Positions 15,893 to 24,225 of a stretch of DNA of 64,000 bases are shown here, one piece after another. The position numbers and the translations under genes are program-made. Each line of letters begins with the position of its first letter. Positions within the stretch are counted from its first letter, which is position 1. Below the pieces are notes generated by a model, which saw nothing but the letters and a program-made list of their open reading frames with translations, was not told where the DNA came from and did not search any database. The stretch comes from an uncultured Agromyces sp. (GTDB taxonomy: Bacteria; Actinomycetota; Actinomycetes; Actinomycetales; Microbacteriaceae). The stretch is from NCBI GenBank assembly GCA_913053875.1, contig CAJXGN010000003.1, positions 186,001 through 250,000 of the forward strand, given 5' to 3'.

Positions 15893-17340
15893 GAGTCGAA
15901 CCCCAGTCCGAGGGCGTCGAGGGTCTTCAGCAGCATGTTCCGCTTCCCGTCGTTGTGATCGGCGCGGTCGAGCGACCAGCGCGTGGCATTGATGCCGATG
16001 GCCGCCGCGGGCTCGGGCGGGAACGGCAGCGGGCGCTCGCGCACCATCTCGACCTCGGTGCGCTCGGTCTGCACGCCGGCGAGCCGGTCGAGCATGACCT
16101 CGGCGGCGAACCGCGTCGAGGCGACGCCCAGCCCGGTGAAGCCCGCCGCGTACGCGACCCGCCCCTCGCGGGCGGTGCCGTAGAAGGCGCAGAACTGGGT
16201 CGACGTGTCGATCGCGCCGGCCCAGCGGTGCGAGAAGCGCAGCCCCTCGAGCTGCGGGAACGTCGTGAAGAAGTGGCTCGCGAGCCGCTCGAACGTCTCG
16301 GGGCGACGCTCGTAACTCGAGCGCACGCGGCGGCCGTAGTGGTAGATCGCGTCGTAGCCGCCGAACAGGATGCGGTTGTCGCGGCTCAGCCGGTAGTAGT
16401 GGAACTGGTTGGCCATGTCGCCGATGCCCTGCCGGTTGCCCCAGCCGATCGACGCGAGCTGCTCGTCGGTCAGCGGCTCGGTCATGAGCGCGTAGTCGTA
16501 GACCGGCACCGTCATGAGCCGGTTGCGCTTCAGCAGGCTCGGGAAGACGTTCGTCGCGAGCGCCACCTGCCGGGCGCGCACCCGCCCGCGCTCGGTGGTG
16601 AGGGTGACGGATGCCGCGGGGCTCGCGTCCGGACGGTCCGTGTCGAGCTTCCGCACCGGCGACTCCTCGAACACCTCCACGCCGAGGTCGCGGGCGACGC
16701 GTGCGAGCTCGAGGGCGAGCTTCGCGGGGTGCAGGATCGCCGACGTGCGGCGGTGCCAGACACCGGCGAGGTACGTGGGGGAGTCGACCTCGGCGCGCAT
16801 CGCGTCGGCGTCGAGGTACGTGAGGTCGTCGATGCCGTGCTCGGCGGCATCCGCCATCGACTCGTGCAGCCACTCGACCTGGTGCGGCTCGACCGCCACG
16901 TCGAGCGAGCCCGTGCGCTCGAAGTCGAAGTCCATGCCGAGTTCGGCGACGGATGCCTCGATCGCATCGAGGTTCGCGAGGCCCAGCCGGTCGAGCTCGG
17001 CGAGCTCGTCGGGCCACCGCGAGAGGCCGTTCTCGCGGCCGTGCGTGAGGCTCGCTTCGCAGAAGCCGCCGTTGCGGCCCGACGCGGCCCAGCCGATGCG
17101 CTTGGCCTCGACGAGCACGACCTTCAGGCCGGGGTCGCGGCGCTTGGCCCCGACCGCGGTCCAGAGGCCGGTGTAGCCACCGCCGACGACGGCGAGGTCG
17201 GCCTCGATCGTGCCGACGAGCTGCGGGTGCGCCGGTCGCTCGACGTCGTCGAGCCAGAACACGCGCTGCTCCGACTGCTCCAGGCTGTGCGCCACGACGG
17301 ATGCCTCGGCCGGTCGGCGTTCGAATACGGTCGTTCCCAC
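15889..17340 (-). CDS. FAD-dependent amine oxidase, PuuB-like (DAO family)
   Basis: The 483-residue flavoprotein has the dinucleotide-binding motif VVGGGYTGLWTA near residue 50, LVEAKRIGWAASGRNGGF (the FAD signature of this group), and late GRVAYAAGFTGLGVAST. It belongs to the D-amino-acid-oxidase superfamily branch that includes gamma-glutamylputrescine oxidoreductase PuuB and related glycine/sarcosine-type oxidases. Together with the Pot-type importer, the YtcJ hydrolase and the succinate-semialdehyde-type dehydrogenase in this window it suggests amine breakdown, but no PuuA glutamine-synthetase partner is present here. The start is ATG 17340. Confidence 0.82.
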   Translation of the reverse strand: MGTTVFERRPAEASVVAHSLEQSEQRVFWLDDVERPAHPQLVGTIEADLAVVGGGYTGLWTAVGAKRRDPGLKVVLVEAKRIGWAASGRNGGFCEASLTHGRENGLSRWPDELAELDRLGLANLDAIEASVAELGMDFDFERTGSLDVAVEPHQVEWLHESMADAAEHGIDDLTYLDADAMRAEVDSPTYLAGVWHRRTSAILHPAKLALELARVARDLGVEVFEESPVRKLDTDRPDASPAASVTLTTERGRVRARQVALATNVFPSLLKRNRLMTVPVYDYALMTEPLTDEQLASIGWGNRQGIGDMANQFHYYRLSRDNRILFGGYDAIYHYGRRVRSSYERRPETFERLASHFFTTFPQLEGLRFSHRWAGAIDTSTQFCAFYGTAREGRVAYAAGFTGLGVASTRFAAEVMLDRLAGVQTERTEVEMVRERPLPFPPEPAAAIGINATRWSLDRADHNDGKRNMLLKTLDALGLGFDS

Positions 17341-17476
17341 GGGTTCGCCTCCAGCGGATGTCTCGGGGTGACTCCATCCTCCCCCGACGCGCGCGGATCG
17401 CGCGCGTCGCGAGTGTCGCGACCTGCGCGGAGGGCCGCACGAACCGTCCGGCTGGACGGTTCACGCGATCTCGGGC

Positions 17477-18580
17477 TCACCGTTCCGCGGCGCGGAGCAT
17501 CCGCTCGATCGCGATGACCGCGAGCACGCTGCGCCGCATCGCCGTCGTCGCCCCGAAGTTCACCACGAGGTGGGCGTCGTGCACGGGGTCGTGGAAGACG
17601 TGCGTGGCGAGGATGCCGGTGTGGCCGACGGGTCGGGGGTACCGGCGCAGGAACGGTGAGAACTCGCCGAAGCGCAGCTGCATCATGCCGGTGCCGTAGT
17701 GGATGCCCGGGCGGAACCGGTGCTGCATGGTGGTCATGGACTCGAGGCTCGCGCGGGTCAGAAGGCGCCCGCCGTGCAGCGCCTCGCTGAACGCGAGCAG
17801 GTCGTCGGGAGTGCTCGCGACGCCGCCGCCGGCCCAGTCGATGGTCAGGCTGCGGAAGCCGGCGATGTCGGTGCGGCCGAAGCGCACGGGCAGGATGCCG
17901 GGGTCGACGTCGACCGGCCCCGGCCCGTCGTTCGCTGCGCGGGAGCGGTAGGGCAAGAACGTGTCGTCCATGCCGAGGGGCGTGAAGACGCGCTCGTGCA
18001 GCAGGTCGTGGAAGGCGGTGCCGGTGCGCTCCTCGAGGATGCGGCCGAGCAGCACGTACCCGGTGTCGGAGTAGTGGAACCGCTCGCCGGGACGGGCGAC
18101 GGGTCGCTGCTGCTCGCGCGTGACGGCGAGCAGGTCGGCCGGGGTCCAGGTGCGGTCGGGCTCGTCGACGAAGCTGCGGGTGAGGGGCGGGCCGTCGGCC
18201 ACGCGGTCCTCGAAGTAGTCGGCGACGCCCGCGGTGTGGGCGAGGAGGTGCCGCGGGGTCGCCTCGGCGGCCTGGTCGCTGCCGCCGCCGGCGAAGAGGC
18301 CGGCGAGCTCGTCGGCGGGGAGCAGGCCCGTGAGCGGTGCGTCGAGGTCGAGGTCGCCGCGCTCGGCGAGCTGCATCGCGACGGTCGCGGTGAAGAGCTT
18401 GCCGACGCTCGCGACGTGGAAGCGGCCGGCGGGGTCGCCGACGCGCGCGTCGATGCCGAGGCGCTCGGCGCGCACGGCGACCTGGGGCACGCCCGGGCCG
18501 GAGTCGTCGCGTGCGTACTTCGCGACGGCGGCGCTCAGTCGCGCGGTGAAGTCCGTGTTCGTGGTCGTCTGCAGCTGCAT
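17477..18580 (-). CDS. Serine hydrolase of the beta-lactamase/class C family
   Basis: The 367-residue product is a penicillin-binding-protein-like serine hydrolase. It has the SxxK nucleophile motif SVGK (in FHVASVGKLFTATVAMQLAE), a tyrosine motif reading YSD rather than the common YSN (FHYSDTGYVLLG), and the third motif HTG (VGHTGILATHVF). No signal peptide is seen, so it is probably a cytosolic esterase or peptidase rather than a secreted lactamase. I chose ATG 18580 with AGGTGAG upstream instead of a longer frame that would cross the PadR operator. It is divergent from the PadR gene and probably repressed by it. Confidence 0.83.
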   Translation of the reverse strand: MQLQTTTNTDFTARLSAAVAKYARDDSGPGVPQVAVRAERLGIDARVGDPAGRFHVASVGKLFTATVAMQLAERGDLDLDAPLTGLLPADELAGLFAGGGSDQAAEATPRHLLAHTAGVADYFEDRVADGPPLTRSFVDEPDRTWTPADLLAVTREQQRPVARPGERFHYSDTGYVLLGRILEERTGTAFHDLLHERVFTPLGMDDTFLPYRSRAANDGPGPVDVDPGILPVRFGRTDIAGFRSLTIDWAGGGVASTPDDLLAFSEALHGGRLLTRASLESMTTMQHRFRPGIHYGTGMMQLRFGEFSPFLRRYPRPVGHTGILATHVFHDPVHDAHLVVNFGATTAMRRSVLAVIAIERMLRAAER

Positions 18581-18594
18581 CCGTCTCACCTCTC

Positions 18595-18617
18595 GATATA
18601 TCACTAGTAGGTATATC
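18595..18617. promoter_or_regulatory. PadR-type operator in divergent promoter
   Basis: GATATA (18595-18600) and TATATC (18612-18617) are inverted around a central ACTAGT palindrome (18603-18608). Long AT-rich palindromes of this form are typical PadR sites, and it lies exactly between the divergent serine hydrolase and PadR genes. Confidence 0.68.
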
Positions 18618-18649
18618 CCGTAGAGTAGGCCCATGCAGGGTGGACGTCA

Positions 18650-19222
18650 ATGGGCAACGTGATCCTCGGGCTGCTGCTGCTCGCGCCGCAGACGCTGTAC
18701 TCGCTGAACCAGCAGTTCCGGCACGGCATCTCGCTCTTCTACCGGGCGAGCTACGGCAGCCTGCAGTCGGCGCTGCGCACCCTCGCGGCCAAGGAGTACG
18801 CGACCTTCGCCGAGACCGTCGAGGGCGGGCGCAACAAGAAGGTGTACTCGATCACGGATGCCGGTGCCGCGGCGTTCCACGCCTGGATGCGGGCGCCGAT
18901 CGAGGGCAGCGACATCGAGGTCGCCGCGCTGTCGAAGCTGTACTTCCTCGGGCTCGTCGACGGGCCCGGGGAACGGCGTGCCGTGCTCGACGACGTGATC
19001 GCCGCGATCGAGCGCGACCGTGCGCAGCTCGCCTCGTTGGATGCTGCCCTGGACGAGATGGACGTGCCGGAGCAGTATCGACGCGTGTTCCACTACCAGC
19101 GCAAGGCGCTCGCGTACGGCCTGATGTCGACCGATGCGGCGGAGGGCTGGTTCCGGGCGCTCGCCGCAGACGAGACGGGCGGCGCGGAGACGGGCGGCGA
19201 GGAGACGGGCGAGGGGCGCTGA
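18650..19222 (+). CDS. PadR-family transcriptional regulator
   Basis: The 190-residue protein has an N-terminal PadR winged helix (residues 1-75): VILGLLLLAPQTLYSLNQQF, SYGSLQSALRTLAAKEY and the wing EGGRNKKVYSITDAGAAAFHAWM. A C-terminal helical dimerisation domain (Vir_C type) runs to about 165, and a short acidic Gly/Glu tail of repeated ETGG/ETGE units ends it. PadR proteins repress in response to small aromatic or antibiotic ligands. The start is ATG 18650 (AGGGTGG upstream). It overlaps the GH16-like gene in TGATG and is divergent from the serine hydrolase, so all three genes probably answer to the operator at 18595-18617. Confidence 0.9.
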   Translation: MGNVILGLLLLAPQTLYSLNQQFRHGISLFYRASYGSLQSALRTLAAKEYATFAETVEGGRNKKVYSITDAGAAAFHAWMRAPIEGSDIEVAALSKLYFLGLVDGPGERRAVLDDVIAAIERDRAQLASLDAALDEMDVPEQYRRVFHYQRKALAYGLMSTDAAEGWFRALAADETGGAETGGEETGEGR

Positions 19223-20013
19223 TGGAGGGGTCCGCCACCGACGGCGCCGACGGACGCTTCGCGCTCGAGTTCGACGCGTGCTTCGACGGTTCCGAGCTCG
19301 ACCGGTCGCAGTGGCTGCCGTGCTACCTGCCGCAGTGGTCGAGCCGGGAGCGCACGGCCGCGCGCTACGAGCTGCGCGACGGCCGGCTCCACCTGCGGGT
19401 CGAGGCCGACCAGCCCGCGTGGTCGCCGGAGTTCGACGGCGAGGTGCGGGTGTCGAACCTGCAGACCGGGGTGCGGTCGGGCCCGGTCGGGAGCTCGTCG
19501 GGGCAGCATCCGTTCCGCTCGGGACTCGTGGTGCGCGAGGCGCAGGAGACCGAGTTCCTGTATGCGCCGCGGTTCGGGCGCGTCGAGATCCGGGCCGCCG
19601 CTCGCGTCGGTCCGGGTGCGCTCGCCGCGCTCTGGCTGATCGGCATCGAGGAGGCGCCCGAGCAGTCGGCGGAACTCTGCGTCTTCGAGATCTTCGGGTC
19701 GGATGTCGCGGACGACGGCTCGGCGCTCGTCGGCTGCGGGGTGCATCCGTTCGCCGACCCGACGATCACCGACGACTTCACGCAGGTGCCGTTCGGCGCC
19801 GACGTGCGCGAGCCGCACGACTACGCGGTCGAGTGGACGCCCGGCCGTGCGCTGTTCTCCTTCGACGGCCGGGTCGTGAAGCGCGTGGCGCAGTCGCCCG
19901 ACTACCCGATGCAGCTCATGCTCAACGTCTATCGGTTCGGCGCGGATGCCCCTGAGATCGCGCCCGACCTGGTCATCGACCACGTGCGCGGGTGGCGGTG
20001 GCTGGGGGAGTGA
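19222..20013 (+). CDS. GH16-like beta-sandwich protein with altered catalytic motif
   Basis: The 263-residue product looks like a family 16 glycoside hydrolase domain: FDGSELDRSQW at about residue 21, a long beta-sandwich, FGRVEIRAAARVGPGALAALW, and YAVEWTPGRALFSFDGRVVKRV near the end. At the expected ExDxxE catalytic site it reads Glu151-Leu-Cys-Val-Phe-Glu156, so nucleophile and acid/base Glu are present but the middle Asp is Cys153. No signal peptide is present, unusual for a polysaccharide hydrolase. It is coupled to the PadR gene (TGATG). It may hydrolyse an intracellular sugar or be a binding protein; activity is open. Confidence 0.7.
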   Translation: MEGSATDGADGRFALEFDACFDGSELDRSQWLPCYLPQWSSRERTAARYELRDGRLHLRVEADQPAWSPEFDGEVRVSNLQTGVRSGPVGSSSGQHPFRSGLVVREAQETEFLYAPRFGRVEIRAAARVGPGALAALWLIGIEEAPEQSAELCVFEIFGSDVADDGSALVGCGVHPFADPTITDDFTQVPFGADVREPHDYAVEWTPGRALFSFDGRVVKRVAQSPDYPMQLMLNVYRFGADAPEIAPDLVIDHVRGWRWLGE

Positions 20014-20017
20014 CGCG

Positions 20018-21541
20018 TCAGGCGCGGGGCGCGTGCGCTTCGAGGAACTCGTAGACCTCGGTCTGGTCGACGCCGGGGAACGTGCCGGTCGGCAGCGCCG
20101 CGAGCAGGCTCGTGGGGGTGCGGGCGGCGGGCCAGGAGGCATCCGCCCACTGCTCTGCCAGCGCGTCGGGCGCGCGGCGGCAGCAGGTCTCGTCGGGGCA
20201 GCGGCTCACCGAGCGGTGCGGCGTCTCGCGGCCGCGGAACCACTTCACGTGGCCGAACGGCACACCGACCGAGACCGAGTACTCGCCCTCCTTGGCCTTC
20301 TCGATGCGCGAGGTGCACCAGAACGTGCCCGACGGGGTGTCGGTGTACTGGTACCAGGGGCTGAAGCGGTCGGTCGCGTCGAACACCGTGCGGGCGGTCC
20401 AGTTGCGGCAGACCGTCGTGCCCTCGACCGCGCCGAGCGCATCGGACGGGAAGCGCACGGAGTCGTTCTCGTAGGCCTTGATGATGGTGCCCGACTCGTG
20501 CACCTTCATGAAGTGCACCGGGATGTCGAGGCGCGCCGTGGCGAGGTTCGTGAACCGGTGCGCGGCGGTCTCGTACGAGACGGCGAAGTGGTCGCGCAGC
20601 TCCTCCATCGAGATGCGGCGGAGGTTCTTCGCCTCGGTGAGGAAGCGCACGGCCGCCTGCTCGGGCAGCAGGATGGCCGCCGTGAGGTAGTTCGTCTCGA
20701 CGCGCTGGCGCAGAAACTCGCCATAGTTTCTCGGCTCAGCGTGCGCGAGCACGTGGCTCGCGAGCGCCTGGAGGATGGGCGAACGCGAGTCGCGCGACGG
20801 CGACTGCGAGGTCGGCAGGTAGATGCGGCCGTTGCGCTTGTCGGTGACCGAGCGGGTCGAGTGCGGGAGGTCGCCGACGTAGTGCAGCGAGTAGCCGAGG
20901 TGGCTCGCGATATCGGCGACGAGCTGGTGCGAGACCGGGCCGCCGGCGTGGCCGACGGCCTGCAGCAGCTCGGCCGCGCGCTCCTCGAGCTCGGGATAGA
21001 AGTTGTCGCGGGCGCGCATCTCCTGGCGGAGCTCGGCGTTCGTGCGGCGGGCCTCCTCGGGGGTGGCCGCGCGCTCGCGGTGCAGGCGGTCGATCTCGTT
21101 GTGGAGCGCGAGGATCGTCTGCAGCGTCTGGTCGTTCATGCCCTTGGCCACGCGGAACGGCGGCAGCCCGAGCGCCTCGAACACCGGGCCGCGCTGCGCG
21201 CGCTCCACGGCGATCTCGAGCGCGTCGCGCGGGCTCGGCGGATCGGCGCGCAGCAGCTCGTCGACGGTCGTACCGAGGGCGAGCGCGATGGTGCGGAGCA
21301 TCGAGAGCTTCGGCTCGCGGCGGCCGTTCTCGATCATCGAGACCTGGCTGGGCGCCCGGTCGACGGCCTGGGCGAGCTGCTCGAGGGTCATGCCGCGGGC
21401 GGTGCGGGCCTCGCGGATGCGGCGGCCGAGCGTCAGCGCGTCGATCTCGTCGTCGTGCTCGGTGTCGTCGCGGTCGGTCTCGGGGCGCGCCTGCGGGCCC
21501 GCGATGCGGGTCGGAGCGGTGGCGCGATCTGCGATGACCAT
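20018..21541 (-). CDS. ramB: RamB-type XRE/ImmA regulator of acetate/glyoxylate metabolism
   Basis: The 507-residue regulator has an XRE helix-turn-helix at about 38-100 (LGRRIREARTARGMTLEQLA, then QVSMIENGRREPKLSMLRTIALALG). A central ImmA/IrrE-like domain follows in which the peptidase HExxH is degenerate (HVLAHAE), with NYLTAAILLPEQAAVRFL. The C-terminal domain is Cys-containing (VCRNWTARTVFDATDRFSPWYQYTDTPSGTFWCTS). This is the RamB/ScfR arrangement. In corynebacteria and mycobacteria RamB controls isocitrate lyase and malate synthase; both genes (aceA, aceB) lie about 10 kb away here. The start is ATG 21541; it converges on the GH16-like gene with 4 bp between stops. Confidence 0.88.
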   Translation of the reverse strand: MVIADRATAPTRIAGPQARPETDRDDTEHDDEIDALTLGRRIREARTARGMTLEQLAQAVDRAPSQVSMIENGRREPKLSMLRTIALALGTTVDELLRADPPSPRDALEIAVERAQRGPVFEALGLPPFRVAKGMNDQTLQTILALHNEIDRLHRERAATPEEARRTNAELRQEMRARDNFYPELEERAAELLQAVGHAGGPVSHQLVADIASHLGYSLHYVGDLPHSTRSVTDKRNGRIYLPTSQSPSRDSRSPILQALASHVLAHAEPRNYGEFLRQRVETNYLTAAILLPEQAAVRFLTEAKNLRRISMEELRDHFAVSYETAAHRFTNLATARLDIPVHFMKVHESGTIIKAYENDSVRFPSDALGAVEGTTVCRNWTARTVFDATDRFSPWYQYTDTPSGTFWCTSRIEKAKEGEYSVSVGVPFGHVKWFRGRETPHRSVSRCPDETCCRRAPDALAEQWADASWPAARTPTSLLAALPTGTFPGVDQTEVYEFLEAHAPRA

Positions 21542-21550
21542 GGATCGATG

Positions 21551-21601
21551 TTCACACGCGTTCGCGGTGGGTGCAAACAGAAGAAGTGTGAAGTTTCTGC
21601 G
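21551..21601. promoter_or_regulatory. Inverted repeat and GAAGTTTC motif upstream of ramB
   Basis: TTCACAC (21551-21557) is inverted as GTGTGAA (21586-21592), and the segment between and after contains GTGCAAAC and GAAGTTTCTGCGAA (21590-21603). The sequence is AT-richer than the surroundings and loosely resembles AAAGTTTGCAAA-like RamB boxes known from Corynebacterium. It is a candidate autoregulatory region. Confidence 0.35.
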
Positions 21602-21661
21602 AATCGCGTCGAGTGTGGAGGGGTTCGCTCACGGGCATCCGGTCGGTCGTGTGCACTTCGT

Positions 21662-22552
21662 TCACGCCTCGGCGGTGAGCTCGCCGAGCACGTGCCGGGC
21701 GTTCTCAGCGATCGCCGGGTGGCGTTCGGCGACGTGGGCGAGCTGCGCGAGCGCCTGCAGCAGCGCCCATCCGCGGGCGCGCGCCCACTCCGCGTCGTCG
21801 GCGTTGACCGCGGCGCGATAGGTCTCGCGGGCGTCCGGCTCGAGGAGGTTCCATGCGACGCGGTGCTCGCTCGCGGGGTCGCCCAGGCCCATGGTGCCGA
21901 AGTCGAGCACGCCGGTGAGGCGGCCGTCGGCGACGAGGAGGTTGCCGGGGGAGAGGTCGCCGTGGATCCAGGTGCGGGTCGCCGGCGGGCGTGCGCTGCG
22001 TGCGGCGCTCCAGAACGCGTCGAGCTCGGTCGCGCCGACGGCCGCGAGCTGCCCGCTGACGAACTCGTCCTCCTCGGCGACCGGGCGCGGCCACGCCGTG
22101 GTCGGCGCTCCGTCGGGGTCGAGGTCGCGCATCGCGCGAGCGAAGGCGGCGAGGTCGCGGGCGAGGTCGTGCTGCGGTGTGCGCGCCGCGGCCGAGGCAT
22201 CCGTTTCGTCGCCGACCGTTGGGTGCTCGCCGACGAGCCATCGGCAGACGGTCCAGTGCCAGGGGTACCCGTCGGCGGGTCGGCCGAGGGCGCGCGGCAG
22301 TGGCACGGCGACGGGGAGGTGCGGTGCGATGCGCGGGAGCCAGCGGTACTCGCGTTCGAGGGGTGCGGCCGCCCACGGCACGCGCGGCAGGCGCACGGCG
22401 AGCTCGTCGCCGAGGCGGAACATCGCGTTGTCGGTGCCCTGCGACGGTGCGGCGACGACCGGGCGGTGCGCCCACTCGGGGAACTGCGCGGCGACGAGAC
22501 GGCGTGCCAGGGCGGCATCCGTCGGCACCTCGTCGGCGTGGGAGGTGCGCAT
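21662..22552 (-). CDS. Aminoglycoside phosphotransferase-family kinase
   Basis: The 296-residue protein has the APH/choline-kinase fold. Visible motifs are DNAMFRLGDELAVRLPR (N-lobe with Lys replaced by Arg in VRLPR), TWIHGDLSPGNLLV (HGDxxxxN catalytic loop, about 196-209) and GVLDFGTMGLGDP (DFG-like metal loop). These enzymes phosphorylate aminoglycosides, macrolides, sugars or other small molecules; the substrate cannot be read from sequence and no resistance claim is made. The start is ATG 22552; an in-frame GTG lies two codons upstream. Neighbours (ramB, HNH gene) give no clue. Confidence 0.82.
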   Translation of the reverse strand: MRTSHADEVPTDAALARRLVAAQFPEWAHRPVVAAPSQGTDNAMFRLGDELAVRLPRVPWAAAPLEREYRWLPRIAPHLPVAVPLPRALGRPADGYPWHWTVCRWLVGEHPTVGDETDASAAARTPQHDLARDLAAFARAMRDLDPDGAPTTAWPRPVAEEDEFVSGQLAAVGATELDAFWSAARSARPPATRTWIHGDLSPGNLLVADGRLTGVLDFGTMGLGDPASEHRVAWNLLEPDARETYRAAVNADDAEWARARGWALLQALAQLAHVAERHPAIAENARHVLGELTAEA

Positions 22553-22723
22553 CGGCACACGGTAGCGCAGCGGGGTGTGCGTGGGGATCGGCACGTGCCG
22601 AACCGGGCGGTGGCGGGGCGTCGGTTCGGGCGCCGGAGCAGGCGTGCCGAGCGGGCGTGCCGACGCAGCCCGAGTGTCGGTGGGTGCTGGTCGAATGAAG
22701 ACGTGGAAGAGGCGGGCGAGGGC

Positions 22724-24214
22724 ATGCGGGCGACACCGGTTGCGGTGCTGCCCGAGCATGCGTCCGCGTCTGCGGCCGGCATGCCGGTCGCGCTTCCCGC
22801 GCCCGACGAGCTCGACGCCGAGTGGGCGCTGTTCGACCGCGACGTGGAGGGGTGGTGGGAACTCGTGCAGGCCGATGCCGAGGCCTGCGAGGCCGAGCAC
22901 GGCGTGCGGCCCGAGCACCTGCTGGACCTCGAGGTCGGCGAGGTCGCCTCGCTCACCCGGCAGCTCGAGCGCATCGCCGCGCGGCGCGCGCGGGTGCTCG
23001 AGCGGGCGCGACTGCGATCGCTCGAAGTCGAGGAGGCGCGGGCCGCGGAGCGCGAGGCCATGGGGCTGCGCGTCGAGGCGCCGTCGCGGCGGCGCGAGCT
23101 CGCGCACCGGTCGGTGACGGCCGAGATCGCGTGCGCCACCCGATCCGCTGAGGGCGCGGTGAGTCGTTGGCTGGCGGATGCCTCGCGGCTGGCCGACGAC
23201 GCCGAGGCGACGCTCGACGCGGCCGAGTCGGGGCGCATCACCTTCGCGCACGCACGCATCATTGCCGACGAGGTGGCGTCGCTACCGGCCGCTGCACGCG
23301 GTGACTACGAAGCGACGGTGCTTCCGGTTGCCGAGCACACGACGCCGGCGCAGTTCCGGCGCCGGGCGCGGCGGATGCGGGAGCAGATGCATCCCGACTC
23401 GATCGAGGCCCGTGCCGTGGCCGCAGCCGCCGAGCGTCACGTGCGCATCACGCCCGAACGTGACGGCATGGCCTGGCTGGGCGCCTACCTGCCCGCTGCG
23501 ACCGCGGCGTCGGTCGACGCGCAGCTCGACGACCGCGCGGGAGAGCTCGCCTCCACTGAGGGAGAGCGGCGCACGATGGCGCAGCTGCGGGCCGACGTGT
23601 TCGCCGACCTACTGACCGGCAGAGCACTCCCCGATGCATCCACGTCGGAGACCTCACGGCGGCGGGGCATCCGCCCGACCGTGACCGTGACGGTGCCGGC
23701 GATGACGCTGCTCGGTCGCGGCGATGAGCCGGCCGAGCTGGAGGGGTACGGGCCGATCCCCGTCGACGTGGCGCGCGAGCTCGCCGGAGCGGCGCCCTCG
23801 TGGAAGCGGCTGCTCACGCACCCCGAATCGGGGGCCGTGCTCTCGGTCGGCCGAGAACGCTACGCCGTGCCGCCCGACCTGCGGGCGTGGCTGCGGGTGC
23901 GCGACGGCACCTGTCGGTTCCCGGGGTGCACGAGATCGGCATCCGGGTGCGAGGTCGACCACACCGTCGACTGGGCGGTCGGCGGCGAGACCCGGCACGA
24001 CAACCTCGCCCACCTGTGCGCCCGACACCACCACCTGAAGCACGAGGGCGGCTGGCGCGTCGGACCGGCGCCGGGCGGAGCGCTGCGCTGGCGAAGTCCG
24101 ACCGGGCGCGAGTACGCCACGGAACCCGAGCAGGCGATCGGCGATCCACCCGCACCGCCGGGCCCGGCGGCCGCGGTGACGCCGGAGCCGAAACACGCCG
24201 ACCCGCCGTTCTGA
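22724..24214 (+). CDS. DUF222-HNH endonuclease-type protein
   Basis: The 496-residue product has the two-part plan of a large actinobacterial family: an N-terminal helical DUF222 region (about 30-330) and a C-terminal HNH nuclease domain with RFPGCTRSASGCEVDHTVDW and LAHLCARHHHLKH (about 405-450). Cys and His pairs for a structural metal and the HNH residues are present. Family members are often multicopy; their role (mobile, defence or repair) is unsettled. The start is ambiguous between ATG 22724 and an in-frame GTG at 22703; neither has a clear ribosome site. The frame is open much further upstream across the opposite-strand genes, which is a GC effect. It is followed by a tandem-repeat block. 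Confidence 0.85.
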   Translation: MRATPVAVLPEHASASAAGMPVALPAPDELDAEWALFDRDVEGWWELVQADAEACEAEHGVRPEHLLDLEVGEVASLTRQLERIAARRARVLERARLRSLEVEEARAAEREAMGLRVEAPSRRRELAHRSVTAEIACATRSAEGAVSRWLADASRLADDAEATLDAAESGRITFAHARIIADEVASLPAAARGDYEATVLPVAEHTTPAQFRRRARRMREQMHPDSIEARAVAAAAERHVRITPERDGMAWLGAYLPAATAASVDAQLDDRAGELASTEGERRTMAQLRADVFADLLTGRALPDASTSETSRRRGIRPTVTVTVPAMTLLGRGDEPAELEGYGPIPVDVARELAGAAPSWKRLLTHPESGAVLSVGRERYAVPPDLRAWLRVRDGTCRFPGCTRSASGCEVDHTVDWAVGGETRHDNLAHLCARHHHLKHEGGWRVGPAPGGALRWRSPTGREYATEPEQAIGDPPAPPGPAAAVTPEPKHADPPF

Positions 24215-24225
24215 CGTGCCGGTGC

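Noticed and set aside
21662..22552. Aminoglycoside resistance gene
   Set aside because: Only general APH-fold motifs are visible; no mobile context and no specific subfamily signature support antibiotic resistance.
19946..22700. Very long plus-strand open frame opposite ramB and the APH gene, joined to the HNH gene
   Set aside because: Low-complexity RV/GA-rich composition typical of antisense frames in high-GC DNA; the minus strand carries clear XRE/ImmA and APH motifs.
22724..24214. Mobile element or HNH homing endonuclease
   Set aside because: No intron, inteins, inverted ends or target duplication are visible; the DUF222-HNH plan is a normal chromosomal actinobacterial family.
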